A model generated the notes under the pieces. That model had not been told where the DNA came from. It was given only the letters and a program-made list of their open reading frames with translations, and searched no databases. Below, piece after piece: positions 43,336 through 55,458 of a DNA stretch of 64,000 nucleotides (position 1 is the stretch's first letter; the number at the start of each line of letters is the position of its first letter). The stretch is from Pomphorhynchus laevis. Lineage: Eukaryota > Acanthocephala > Palaeacanthocephala > Echinorhynchida > Pomphorhynchidae. The stretch is from positions 186,001 to 250,000 of the forward strand of contig WNNJ02003839.1 in assembly GCA_012934845.2 (NCBI GenBank), read 5' to 3'. A program made the position numbers and the translations under genes.

Positions 43336-45075
43336 ATGTCGAGTCAGAGTACAACGGTCACAGAGGCCGTCCCAGCTTCTGTTACAGCAGCACGAATATT
43401 TCAATCAAAGTATGCATGGCTGAGCCCATCTGAGGAAGAGTCTAATTTGTTAAGTCAGGCGCTTAAGTTGAAACTTAAACAAGGAAATGGGGAAGCATTT
43501 ATTTTTGTGGGCAAAGGTGAAGAGGAAGATGACGGGATATGCGATGAAGATTTAGAAAAATCTATCAATAATCTTAGACAAATTGCACAGACTATCAATA
43601 CCGATATACATATCCTAAGAATTAAAGGTAAAAGCAAATCAAAACAAGCCGACATATTACTTAGGTCATTGCTTGATAGTAGAGATTTTATGGAGGTCAG
43701 GGTTGCAGTTATTGGTAACGTTGACAGTGGCAAATCCACTCTGCTCGGTGTACTTACGCATGGTGTTTTAGATGACGGTCGGGGTACTGCTCGACTAAAG
43801 CTATTTCGTCATAAGCATGAACGTGAATCAGGACGAACAAGTTCTATTGGCAATGAAATACTAGGTTTCGATTTGCTGGGTAACGTGGTTAACAAACCAG
43901 ATAGTCGAGGTGTAATTCAAAGCTGGGAAAGCATTTGTCTAAATTCAACGAAGATCGTAACATTTATTGATTTGGCGGGTCACGAAAAGTATCTAAAAAC
44001 CACCGTATTCGGTTTAACTGGCTACGCTCCAGATTATTGCATGCTTATTATCGGAGCAAATATGGGCTTAGTTGGAATGACTAAGGAGCATCTTGGACTA
44101 TCATTGGCACTTGGTGTTCCTGTGTTTGTAATTATAACTAAGATTGATATGTGCCCACCCAACGTGCTTAGCGACACGGTACGTATACTTACACGCCTGT
44201 TAAAAGCTCCCGGATGTCGTAAAATGCCTCTATTTGTCAATAATGACGATGACGTGTTCAATGCAGCCGTCAGCTTCACAAACGAACGTATATGTCCTAT
44301 TTTCCAAGTGTCCAACGTACAGGGAGATAACCTAGATCTGCTGCTTAAATTTTTAAATCTGTTAAATGTTCGTAAAATTGGCGACGAGCATAAGCCTGTT
44401 GAATATCAAGTTGATGACTTGTATAACGTACCTGGTGTTGGTACAGTTGTATCCGGGACTATGCTAAACGGTAGAATATCTGTTAACGACAATCTATTTA
44501 TTGGTCCTGATCGTATTGGCGAATTTAAATCAGTCCAGGTAAAAAGTATTCATCGTAAGCGGATGGAAGTAAGCTACTGCTCATCCGGTCATACAGCTTC
44601 TCTTTTGCTGAGGAAAGTAAAAAGAAATGAATTACGAAAAGGTATGGTGATTTTATGCTCGAAATCTGAACTGATTGCTCACCGTGAGTTTGTAGCGGAT
44701 GTACTAATACTTCATCACCCCACCACAATTAGTATAAAATATCAGGCTATGGTTCACGTCGGACCAATTCGACAAACGGCAACAATTATAAAAATGACTG
44801 CCGAACATCTACGTACTGGAGACCGAGCGAAAGTTCGATTTCGTTTCATTTCAAATCCAGAATACTTGCGTGTTAATCAACGACTTGTATTTCGTGAAGG
44901 ACGAACGAAAGCAGTAGGGACAATAACTGAAATATATGAAGAGAAGGTTCACAAAATCGACCAAACTAGGACTGCAAATTTACCGAGGAAGCATCGCCGA
45001 TACATTGCCCGATGTGATGCAGGATCTTCTACCACGAAGGGTAAAAGCCCAATATCGACACCAAAATTAAAATGA
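43336..45075 (+). CDS. GTPBP1: GTP-binding protein 1-like translational GTPase
   Basis: 579 residues from the ATG at 43336 to TGA at 45073-45075, uninterrupted. The GTPase domain is complete: P-loop GNVDSGKS (about residues 134-141), the switch I region SGRTSSIGNEILGFD (about 172-186), switch II DLAGHEKY (about 215-222), TKID for guanine recognition (about 271-274) and a G5-like SNVQG (about 330). Beta-barrel domains follow, with VPGVGTVVSGT, HHPTTISIKYQAMVH and LVFREGRTKAVGTI, all hallmarks of GTPBP1/GTPBP2. The family is related to EF-Tu/eEF1A and HBS1 and acts in ribosome rescue and mRNA turnover. The C-terminal tail is shorter than in vertebrates and ends in a basic, Ser/Thr-rich stretch. 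No introns are seen, unusual beside the intron-bearing CIAO2B-like gene, so this may be a functional retrocopy or a naturally intronless gene. Constraint looks intact. Confidence 0.95.
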   Translation: MSSQSTTVTEAVPASVTAARIFQSKYAWLSPSEEESNLLSQALKLKLKQGNGEAFIFVGKGEEEDDGICDEDLEKSINNLRQIAQTINTDIHILRIKGKSKSKQADILLRSLLDSRDFMEVRVAVIGNVDSGKSTLLGVLTHGVLDDGRGTARLKLFRHKHERESGRTSSIGNEILGFDLLGNVVNKPDSRGVIQSWESICLNSTKIVTFIDLAGHEKYLKTTVFGLTGYAPDYCMLIIGANMGLVGMTKEHLGLSLALGVPVFVIITKIDMCPPNVLSDTVRILTRLLKAPGCRKMPLFVNNDDDVFNAAVSFTNERICPIFQVSNVQGDNLDLLLKFLNLLNVRKIGDEHKPVEYQVDDLYNVPGVGTVVSGTMLNGRISVNDNLFIGPDRIGEFKSVQVKSIHRKRMEVSYCSSGHTASLLLRKVKRNELRKGMVILCSKSELIAHREFVADVLILHHPTTISIKYQAMVHVGPIRQTATIIKMTAEHLRTGDRAKVRFRFISNPEYLRVNQRLVFREGRTKAVGTITEIYEEKVHKIDQTRTANLPRKHRRYIARCDAGSSTTKGKSPISTPKLK

Positions 45076-45309
45076 TCGAATGTTAGTTACTTTGCGTAAA
45101 GTTGTATCATACAAGCTCAGCTTCTATTTAGATAGAAAGAATTGTTTTATTGTGTAAGTATTGGAATTATACTGTGTACCACATTTAATTATTTAATTTC
45201 CGTTTAGAAAACTTTGTTTTCAAGCTAATCTATTTACTTTTAGGCTAACTTTTTAAAGATACTAAGAAATTAATGATAAATTATTGCCAAATTGTTACTT
45301 AACTATTAA

Positions 45310-45315
45310 AATAAA
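45310..45315 (+). terminator. Candidate poly(A) signal of the GTPBP1-like gene
   Basis: AATAAA 235 bp after the stop codon, within CTATTAAAATAAAGAAAATA. It is the first perfect hexamer seen downstream. AT-rich context makes chance matches likely. Confidence 0.45.
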
Positions 45316-45419
45316 GAAAATACATGAAAAAATGTTGAGCGTTTTGAAAATCACTTGATTAATCTGTTCATAAAAATCTGAGTTAAAAATTCTTTATAAA
45401 ATTATAAAGAATTAAATAA

Positions 45420-45720
45420 TTATATTAAAATAGTAAAATATATAAATCAACACAATAATATAAAGAATAAATTTAAACTCTTAAGTGGCAAATTTTTATG
45501 GATGGATAATAAATAATATACTTTGTAAGAAAATAGGATACTAGATAGTTTTTTCAGAGGAAATACATCATTAGCATGTATTTGACCCGGTTCTATGTTG
45601 TGTAGAGGAATAAGGGCCGAAACCTGATAGCATAGCAGTTCCTCCTAATGACCTCTAATTCTTATTCTGATACAACGTCTGTTATTTATTAGTCAATTCA
45701 TAAAAATGACGTAATATTAT
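45420..45720 (+). mobile_element. Naiad 3' end fragment
   Basis: Last codons of the RT ORF (NQHNNIKNKFKLLSGKFLWM, 45445-45510), then the family's 3' tail. The pseudoknot region (45555-45650) is decayed: P1 reads GACCC against GGGCC, the first P2 strand has lost bases (TTCTATG), but the upstream hairpin AAATACAT / ATGTATTT is intact. It sits 345 bp downstream of the GTPBP1-like stop, possibly inside that gene's 3' region. Confidence 0.88.
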
Positions 45721-45814
45721 AATATTATAATTTATATTAATATTATAATATTTATTAATATTATAATTTAATATTATAATATTAAATGTAATATTATATT
45801 TAATATATTATAAA

Positions 45815-46430
45815 CTAGGGTCAGCGGGGTGAGCTAAATGCAGACACCCTCCTGGTGACAGACCTTGTGAAATGATGATCAGGAGGCGTACTTAAATTTT
45901 CGTCGCTATGTCAACTTAATGATCACGCTCTTACAAACTAAGTGCCCAGTGCTGGCCAATTACGAAGAGCACCGAAAATCGCATCGCTATCATGGAGACT
46001 AAGATGCTTAGATGGACGAGTTGATTAACTCGCCTCGACCATGTGCGCAACGACGAGATTCACCAGCGGTACGATGTTGCACCAATCAAAGAAAAAACGC
46101 GAAAAGCCCGTCTTCGATGGTTCGACCACACTCTACGTGCAACTGAAAACTTAATGGCATAAGCTGGTCTGAGCATTAAAGTAGATAGTAAACATCCGAA
46201 ATGATGACCAAATAAGCGATGACTCGACACACTACATAAAGATTTACAAGCTGCTTGATTGTGTCGGATCTGGCCCACAACCGTGCAAAATGAAGGGCGC
46301 GTACATTGAGAACTGACCCGCTTGTATAAGGGATTAACGGCAAAAGAAGAAAAATCGTATATGAGTCAATTGATTTTTGAATTTGAGGTATACAACGATG
46401 AAGGCTTCTCAAATGCTACTTTCGTTGTTA
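45815..46430 (+). mobile_element. RTE-like LINE, 3' fragment
   Basis: Frames within 45985-46280 give METKMLRWT, LTRLDHVRNDEIHQRYDVAP, KTRKARLRWFDHTLRA and KRWLDTLHKDLQAA-like text, the conserved C-terminal end of RTE-clade ORFs, with stops and shifts. Upstream, GGGGTGAGCTAAATGCAGAC and CTCCTGGTGACAGACC (45830-45870) resemble 58970-59010. Inactive 5'-truncated copy. Confidence 0.75.
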
Positions 46431-47412
46431 AATTATAGGATCTCTTACAAACGATTGCTTACATTTTCATCAAATATACTGACAATTTTGTTACAAACAA
46501 AATTGTTTGTAACAATTTGATATAGTTTTTGATATAGTTTTTATCACATCAAAATCCGATAAATTTAATTGTATAATGTGTCATGCTTAACACCAGCAAA
46601 AAGCATGCCAGCTAAAATGATAATTTTTACATTATTTTTATTTGAAAGTTGTGCATTTTGCAACCATCTTCTAGATTGATGTATTTGACTTAGCTAGCGA
46701 GCTACTAGAAAAAGTTTGTTTTGAGTTTCTGAAAACTTAAAACAAGTTTACATAATGCACTTATTTGTTTTAATTGTCTATTAACGAGTTGAAGATTAGG
46801 ACGTTACTGCTGAAATAATTAGTTGTAAATTAATTTATATACATAGATTAATCAAAATATCAGGACTGTAATTAACTAAATAATCTTTAATTATCATTAT
46901 CAGAGATATAGAAAAAATATAGAAAAATTCACAGCCGCAAAAAAAGGACATAACTCCTTCTTCAGACATAAAGAATTGTTTAATTGTGAAAGTACTAAAA
47001 TTAAACAATTTATCACATTTAATTATTTAATTTCATTTTAGAAAACTTTGTTTTTAAGCAATCTATTTAATTTTATACTAACGGTTGAAAGAGACGATGA
47101 AATTAATAATACATTATTCCTAAATTATTAATAACGAAAATATCTAAAAAAGTGCTGATAGATTGCATAGCGATGAAAAGAATAAAAGTAGACTTAAAAA
47201 TATTAAAAAAGATAAGTAATAACTTAAGTTATTATTTAATAACTTATATAATCAATTTGACTTTTTAATAAATCAAATTTAATTCGCAATTAATTCCGCC
47301 TTAAACGAATTTCTAGCAACACAATTGCTGCTATTTTTAGAGTGTTATTTTAATATAATTTGTAATTTATACTTTGTTAATCTTTATTATATAGTATTAC
47401 AAATTTATTAAT
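46431..47412. other. AT-rich spacer
   Basis: No gene. On the minus strand CTGAAGAAGGAGTTATGTCC near 46950-46975, followed by TTTTTTTGCGG, resembles a deleted version of the CTGAAGA motif at 60090, without the GAAA. Confidence 0.4.
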
Positions 47413-50035
47413 AGGACATGATATTAAAAACTGTAAATTATTTATTTTAGAACATATTTTTGAAGAAAATGAGTCAATTTTAAATCAAAAACTATTAGAA
47501 AGAGAAGATTTTTGGATTAAAACGCTTAATTCCATGTACCCATTAGGATTGAATGACGTGGTACAAGGAATTGGCAGAAGTAGTATAATACATAATAAAC
47601 AACTATATTATAATAATCCAGTTAAACGCAAACCAAGAAGTCATGGTGATAAAAGGAATAGGAAAAATAGAGTTAAAAATATTAAAAAAGATATGTATAT
47701 AAATGAACGATTAGAAATATTAAAACAACTTTTAAGTGATAATAAGCTAAAAGATCTTTATGTAAATATAAGAAGTTTTTCTAAAGATATCATATGTTCA
47801 ATAAATCAAAAATTAATTAACGACTATGATAGGCTAAGTTGTATAATAGACAGTTATTGTAATACAAAATACCATAATCGTACAATAAATGTAAATAATA
47901 ACAAAAAATAGATACTAACCAAGACGAAAAATTTGTAATTATAACAAAGAATTAAAATCAATATGTAACAAGAATATTAAAACATTATAGAAACAATGAA
48001 ATTGCAAAAATCTTTATTTCTAGAATTTACGGAAAATTATGAATTAAGGGAAATTCTATCAAAAGGATATAAATATACAAATAATAATAACTATAGAAAT
48101 AAAATTTACAAATCCTTATATTCCTACTTAGGTAAGATAGATTTCTTAATATTCATACTTATATAAGCTGATTAATAGCGAAAGCTTAAATACATCTAAG
48201 ATAAATATTTGAAAAAAAAACGATTATGATTGGAAATATAAAATTAATAAAGATATATCTTCATGACTTACTAAATTAAAGGATAACAAAACAACTGTTG
48301 ATAAAGCTAGTAATAACTTTGTCTTCATACGCAAAAAGCTTTATTATGATATACTAATGAAAGAGGTTAATTCTAATGATTTAAATGTAAATCCAACATA
48401 TGAACGTAGTGAGTTGAGTTTAGAAACAATTATTACAAGTCACTGTTCTATAATGGATAAAAAGGGTATAAAGGTTGAATTAGATAATAAAACTATACCT
48501 ATATTATATTGGAATCCAAAATTACATAAAAATCCAATCAAACCTAGGTTCATATGTAGTGCGTTTAAATGTACATTAAAACCACTTTTTGTTCATATAA
48601 ATGAAATACTAAAAAACATTTTTAAAACACATTTTAAAAAATATTGCAAAGTAATCGAAATTAATATTGGTATAGATTCTACAAAATAATTCAAAAAAAA
48701 AGAATTTCAAAATGAATTCCACAAAAGAATTTTTAGAACAGACAAAAGGAATAAATTTTCAAAATATAAATACATACAATTTTAGTACGCTTTATACAAA
48801 TCTAGATTTAGTAGATATTAAAGAAGCGTCAGTAAAATTAATTAATTTTATATTCGGAAAAAGATATACATATATATGTTATAATAATTATAACGCCTAT
48901 CTAACAAAAATTAAACCATCAAATAAATATAAATATATGGATAAAATTGAATTAATAGAATCCTTAAATATTTTGATAAATCAAAATTATTTAAAAGTAG
49001 GGACATCTATATTTAGACAAGTAAAAGGTGTTCCAATGGGTGGTAATAGTAGCCCAATTATAGCTGACTTGTTTTTAAGCTTTATAGTTTTTAAGCTCTA
49101 AATTATATTAAATTAAAATCAATCAAAGCTACTTTTAATTGATATTTTACATTGATGATATATGTGTATTTAATTCTAATAATTTTTATTCTATTAGTTA
49201 ACAAATTTATCTAGAAAGCCTTATTCTTAATAGAACCAATATTGATGATACAGAAAGTATATATCTTGATATGAACATTAAATTAACATGAACTAAAACT
49301 ACTTTTAATTATAAAAATTATCTAAATTATATAAAGATATATAAATCTAAATTATATAACTATATGAAATATATGTTTCCATATATTGATGGTATATGTC
49401 TATTGAACTCTAATAATTTTTATTCAATAAGCGAACATATTTATCCATCCAGGTAGCATTATTCTTAAAAAACATATGTTGATGATAAAGAACGTGTATA
49501 TCTAGATATGAACATTAAATTAACATTAACTAAAACTACTATTAAATCGTAAAGATGACTGATTAATCTTATATTCGGAAAAAGATATACATATATATGT
49601 TATAATAACTATAACGCATAGTAAATATAAATATATGGATAAAATTGATTATAAATTTATTCATAACTGTGTAAAAACTAAATCTAAACAATATAAATAT
49701 ATGAAATATATGTTTCGATACATTGATGATATATGTGTATTTAATTCTAATAATTTTTATTCAATTAGTGAGCACATTTATCCAGAAAGCCTTATTCTTA
49801 ACAAAACCAATATTAATGATAAAGAAGGTGTATATCTAGATATGAACATTAAATTAACATTAACTAAAACTACTATTAATTTATATAATAAAGATGACAC
49901 ATTTAAATTTACAAGAAACATATTTTTGCATGAGCATTCATGCATACCATATAATATAAAATATAATACATTAAATAATGAAATTTTAAGAATTGCAGCA
50001 ATATGTAACGATATTGGATTTCTAAATAAATAAAT
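47413..50035 (+). mobile_element. Naiad element, 5'-truncated, decayed, with internal triplication
   Basis: Begins inside the endonuclease (GHDIKNCKLFILEH, 47415-47460), then LLEREDFWIKTL and the linker (47534-47911). RT fragments follow: 48357-48689, 48712-49101 (motif A YNFSTLYTNL, motif B GVPMGGNSSP) and 49635-50033 (motif C RYIDD, thumb). The segment holding motif C occurs three times: about 49145-49300 and 49350-49550, both decayed, and 49635-49900, well preserved. The link between 49101 and 49635 is therefore not a simple decay of one element. It breaks off before the coding end (near ICNDIGFLNK), so no structured tail follows. Confidence 0.88.
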
Positions 50036-51239
50036 AAATAATATTGGATTATAAATAAATTAAAATAATATTATGAATAAGATTATAAATAAATAATTAT
50101 GAATAATAAATAATAAATAAAGTAAATAAAAATAATGAAAGTAAATAAAGTAAAATAAAATGAATAATTAAAATTAAATGTGAGTAAATTAAATGTGAGT
50201 AAATAAAATACCACTACTAAGTTGTTCGCTATCTTTTCCAATCAGAGCAAATTGTTGCTTAGATATATTGATGGTAAATAAGCACCACGACATGTTGATG
50301 ATACTTAAGAGTGAATTATAATACTTATTTACAAAGATGTTTTAACGGCAATCGACTAACTGTTAGCAGGTGAGATTGTCATGGTGCTTAAATTTCAATG
50401 TAAAGTAGCATTTTCACAGCGTTTTAAAACTAATTTAAGTTTTAACTTTGAAGTAAATAAAAAATAATGACGAATTAATATTCATAAATTTATTTAGCTC
50501 ACATTCTATTTTATAGTCAAATTCAATAAAAGGATAATGTTAATTACCTTTTTCTGTTACAAAGTTCGTTATTACAGGAGAGCTAAAATTCAAACAAGAT
50601 CAAATATTTAATTCTATTTAACAGTTTCACATTAGACAAAATTTATTCAGTTTTCTGAATAACTAAATGAAAGGTAAAAAAATTAAATGTGGTTGGCTTT
50701 GTCAAATTTGTTTGTCGATTAATGTCTAATTGCTTTATCTGAGTTAAGCTATGGTGGAATTTTTTATTCATAATTTATCTACTACAATAAATTATAACTT
50801 GTATATATTATAATTTCATAATATAATATTATATCATGTTATATGTTAGTTTCATAATATGACATTATATGATAGTTATATGGCATGTTATATAAACATT
50901 AAGACATTTTTACATAAAAATTTATAGTAGGAACATCTAATTTGATTAACTTATTGAATATTAATTTATAGCTTAGAATTATTGATATAATTTGATATTT
51001 AATGATAGTTATATAATAAACTATACTATTATACTGTTGTATATTACATATATATACTAAACTATTGTTTATTATAAAAAATGATATTAATTATTATAAA
51101 ATATTATAAAAAATATATTATATTACATATATTAATGTGATAATGTTAGATGTCTATCATATAAATGATTATAAATGTATAAATGTATGGTTATAAATGT
51201 ATATCATATAAATGATTACAACGGTTCATTATAATAAAC
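50036..51239. other. AT-rich spacer
   Basis: Simple sequence (AATAAATAAATTA...) at 50030-50200, then ordinary AT-rich DNA rich in TATATTATA words. No gene recognised. Confidence 0.5.
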
Positions 51240-52405
51240 CGTTGTTGTTCCTGCAATGGACCTAATGCAAGATGCGAAACATGTTTGTGTACTCGCTCAG
51301 GAAGGACTAGCACATATTACTGTGTAAACTCGTGTGCTAATAGTTTAAATTTAGCCGACACCGATGTTCTATATATCTTATATGATATTTCACATTAATA
51401 TCAATGTATTAATACCGAGAAATAATTAATCTGAATAATATTCAGTGCAAATCTACATAATACCTAGCAAATTGTGGGATATCATTTTAAATTAATATTT
51501 GTGGATATGAAAAAAATAAACATCACGATTTACTTAACACTGTTGAAATTTTGAATAATATAAAATACCTAAAAAACAACCATTTCTATAAGTGGTTAGC
51601 AAGTTTTTTACTTGTTTACTTATTTGCTGTTTATTCAAAGAACATATAAAAGTACAAATTAAATTTTTGGATACTAACGAATTTGTATGAAAGTTGATCG
51701 TTATGAAAGTGATATCATTTAGATTATTATATCACTTTTCCCTTTTAATAATTGATATATAAATGATATATAAATGATATATTAATATAAGTATATTAAT
51801 TATATTAATTATATTATAAAATATTGCAGTGATAAGTAAAGAAAATATTTTACTTAGTAAATTCTCGATATTTGTAGAATTGACATTAAATAAATCATAA
51901 TGGTATATAATAGTATACTATTATATGAAGTTCTTATATGAAGTTTTATATAAGAACTTATATAAAAATTCTTATAAGAACTTATATATAATATTTATAT
52001 ATTCTAAATGATAAAAATATAAATTCCAGATTATTCCTGTTAGTTACATATTATTCCTGTCAGTTCCAGATTATTCATAGCAATTCCGATTATTCCTGTC
52101 AGTTCCAGATTATCCCTGTCAGTTCCAAATAATCCCAGTCAGTTCCGCTCGCTACGCTTGCTGATAAAAATGAAATTTTTAGAGTGCATTCTTCCAGCGC
52201 TCAAGGCTTCTAATCGATCACAATTAACATGAGTCACAATCAACAATAAGCAGTGGGAATACTGTCTTTCAACCGTCGACACGTTGTTGTTCCTGCAATA
52301 AACCTAATGCAAGATGCAAAACATGTTTGTGCACTTGCATAGTACATATTACCGGGGAAAATCGTGTACTAATAGTTAAATTTAGACGACACATATGTGA
52401 TGAAC
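51240..52405 (+). repeat. Pair of ~130-bp direct repeats about 1.05 kb apart
   Basis: 51240-51380 and 52284-52405 share GTTGTTCCTGCAAT, ACCTAATGCAAGATGC, AAACATGTTTGTG, ACATATTAC and CGTGTRCTAATAGTT(T)AAATTTAG, then CGACAC. The second copy lies just upstream of the ORF-like region at 52461-53370. They could be LTR-like termini, 5' promoter monomers of a retroelement, or an ordinary dispersed repeat. Confidence 0.7.
52022..52145. repeat. ~21-bp minisatellite, about six copies
   Basis: Unit near ATTCCTGTCAGTTCCAGATT, with variants (GTTACATATT, CATAGCAATTCCG, CCCTGTCAG). It ends in CGCTCGCTACGCTTGCTGAT, which is markedly GC-richer than its surroundings. Confidence 0.85.
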
Positions 52406-52460
52406 ATAACATCAGCGCATAGCACTTCCACACATTTAACTCAACAATTCAAAACAACCA

Positions 52461-53370
52461 ATGATTATATCTCAACAAGAATCTAATCAGAAACAACCAC
52501 TATCTATCCACGAAATATTCAAGAGGTTTATCGTCAAAGTGGAACGGCACAGGAAGTGTAATGTTCAACTACTGGCTGCCCTGTTTGAACACCGATATGG
52601 ATACCAAAGAGGATTCCACCAGGTTTCCTTAAACAGAAAGCTTACTGCTGTTTTAAATATTGACGAAAACGAACAAAAGTTAATTACATGTAATAACCAC
52701 ATATTTTTGTAGTTAACAACAGTTAACTACATCACATAATATTTCGTAGCTCAAAACCGATATCCAATCTTACAAACTCAATTTAGGTCGGATCCATCTA
52801 TAGCGCAACTATCCCAAACCGATGTTTGTACCACAGCACGTCAATCGTTTGACCGAATTACTAAATCAGATGTGCCGACTATAGTTCGCAGTTAATTAAT
52901 CCGATCACTAAACTAAACATCAAACTCATCGTCTTCGGATATAGGTACATCAAACGTTTTCAGAGCTATAAAAGAAAACTCTAGAAGGTCAAAGAATGTA
53001 ATTGTCAAGAAACTTCCATCAGAAGATAAAGAGAAAGAAGTTCCTATTTTAATAAAAGAATCGAGTCTTAACACTATTAAGATTCTAAATGCCAAATGTT
53101 GCCGTCTAGCTGCTACTAGAGAACATGTGACACCAATTTTACGCTATTTCCATCTGTTGTTTAAAAAGTAATTCAATCTGGTCACAACTTACGAACAAAT
53201 TATGTACATCATTCAGTCAACTGCAACCAGACCTCTCTAAAGAAGACCCCACTTGCGAATACAATCTGCCCCAACTCTGCAGAAAGACCCAAGCAAAAAA
53301 TTCAATCCAACGCCTTGTAATTCGAATTGTCACATCGTTCCAATCTAAGCGTCCACGCGAATTCGTCAAA
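52461..53370 (+). pseudogene. Decayed ORF, possibly retroelement ORF1/gag-like
   Basis: An ATG ORF at 52461-52712 (SIHEIFKRFIVKVERHRKC...) is followed by the same general composition through 52760-52890 (SDPSIAQLSQTDVCTTARQS) and a stop-free run of about 85 codons at about 52920-53171 containing SRRSKNVIVKKLPSEDKEKE and CCRLAATREHVTPILRYF. The 'NVIVxxLPSED' core resembles the RRM-like region of some LINE ORF1 proteins, a weak likeness only. GC content is above the background. No RT found nearby. The minus-strand ORF 52913-53095 is a shadow. Confidence 0.4.
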
Positions 53371-54129
53371 TGAATGAATATCACCTATTCATTTTGTTTT
53401 TTGTTTTTAATCGTCAATTAACCACATCTCCAAAACAGCTACACAATTATTATTCCACGAATGTTCCCCTTAAAACAACATATTACCACACATATTATAT
53501 ATCTTTCCATTAAATCCCAAAGTCATTGCCGGTAATGCTACCGATAAATCTGACATATTGCATCCTTTACATAATTCTTGCCATTGTCCAGTACTGAATT
53601 TAATTTTTCTCTTTTATATTTTTATTTATTTGTGGACTTGTAAGTGGCTCCGTTCACATTTGACACATAAAATAAATTCTATTTTATTTATATGAATTTA
53701 TATTATCATTATAATAATGATAATAATTATAGTATGATATTATATAATAAATATTATAACATATTATAAAATGACATAATTGATATATAATACATTAAGA
53801 ATTATAACATATGTATCTTTTGATATATATATGATTCCAACCGAATAATTTATTAATTACGAATAAATATTATATACCGACATGACCATTTTACAGTCTA
53901 CGGCGATAATTATAAAGTGTTTAAAATATGATTTTTTTATACAAATTGGTATTTTAAAAACATTAATATGAAGAGGCATTGTCTCATTTGGTCATATACT
54001 GAAGAGTATTCTGAGATAAATAAAGATAAATAATTATAAATAATAAATAATTATATTAGATTTTATACAATTTATATTTATAAACGATAAAATTTATCAT
54101 TAAAAATAAAAGTCAATTTTTATGAATTG
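53371..54129. other. AT-rich spacer
   Basis: Nothing recognised beyond TA-rich simple sequence at 53690-53830. Confidence 0.5.
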
Positions 54130-54495
54130 AATAATAAATAATAGACGATGTATCTGAATAATAAACAGGGGTTATCAGGAGGAACTGCAATATTATTGGG
54201 TTTCGGTCTCTATTCCTCGACCTAACATAGTAGCGGGCCAAATATGCACTAATGGCGTATATTCCTCTGATAAAATTTGATTATTTAGTGTACCTTATTC
54301 TAACACAGCGTATTGTTTATTATCCATCCATAAAAAATTCCGCTTGATAGTTTAAAGACATTTTTAATATTATTTTGTTGTTTTGTATATTGTAAAATTA
54401 TCAGAAATAGAAAAAAATCGTCAAAAGTGCGTGAAAATAAGCAGAAAAATAAGAATGTCATAGCAATAATACATAGTTTTAGTATTTCTGACATA
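54130..54495 (-). mobile_element. Naiad 3' end fragment, diverged
   Basis: Minus-strand coding end QQNNIKNVFKLSSGIFYG (about 54320-54375) and a 3' tail with the structured region at 54173-54272. Here the outer helix is extended and well kept: TATCAGAGGAA with TTCCTCCTGATA, one bulge. The upstream hairpin has changed bases but still pairs (AATATACGC / GTGCATATT, one mismatch). P1 and P2 of the pseudoknot are largely lost (GGCCC against GAGACC). A variant terminal word (ATCAGATAATTGAGTCTACG) lies at 54559-54578, on the 5' side. Confidence 0.82.
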
Positions 54496-54579
54496 GGTTA
54501 TATTACCGGGAAAACAAAATCCACAAGTCAACAAAAAGTATGTCAGTAGCACAAGTCAGATCAGATAATTGAGTCTACG

Positions 54580-55458
54580 TATTTTATATCATATATAAAT
54601 CAAAAATAAAGATAAATAAATATAAATAATCAATGATTATGTGATATTATTTTATATAATATATAACGAGAAAATATTATAAAAATTTAAAATAAAAATC
54701 AATTATCTGACTTTTTTGAATGACTTGCATGCATATAATATCTATCATGAAATAATATCTTTGGCTTTAGATTAATTTATTTCGTTAATTGTAATGTAAT
54801 GCACCAAATTCGTCAATGTACATTTAAATCACAAGATTCAATATTACTCACTTGTTTATAATTGTAGAGTCTTGAAATCTAACCGTTGGCATTGTTTGTT
54901 AAATTTTAAACGTTTTCTCTGTGATTCCAAAATGTTTAGCACTCTCTAAATGCAGAAAACTTGCGTTTTTAAAAGAAACATGTTTCTCTCCGCTTTCTTA
55001 ATTGACACTTATTTGTCATTGGGTATATTATCATAATTGTCACGTCCCAATGCTGCTAGACATGTGTTCGCATTTTAATTCAACACTTGATTTTTCAAAG
55101 TGTAATTGTATATTTAGAGCCGGTAAACTCGTTCTGTGTCTATAAATAAAGATAGGTAAAGCAATTGCATGAATGAATTGTATTTCTTTTAATTTTTAAA
55201 TTTACATGTAACATAAGTTATGGATTGTAGAAACAAAATGTCACCGTATGAATACAGTTTACGATAGAAATATAACAAATAAATAGGTAGTGTAAGTTTT
55301 TTTCTGATTAAGCATGAATGGCAAGCAATAATTATTCTACAAATTTCGAATTTTATATCAGTATAATATTAGTCTCAATGCGTTGTACATTGCATCTCGT
55401 GTAATTGATTTCTATTTCAAACGTTTGAGATCTGTAATTAACTGAAACTGCGTTACAG
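54580..55458. other. Spacer
   Basis: AT-rich, no gene or repeat recognised. Confidence 0.45.

Noticed and set aside
43455-44728. Minus-strand ORFs inside the GTPBP1-like gene
   Set aside because: Antisense to a well-conserved coding sequence.
52913-53095. Minus-strand 60-codon ORF
   Set aside because: Shadow of the plus-strand open run at 52920-53171, which has the better composition.
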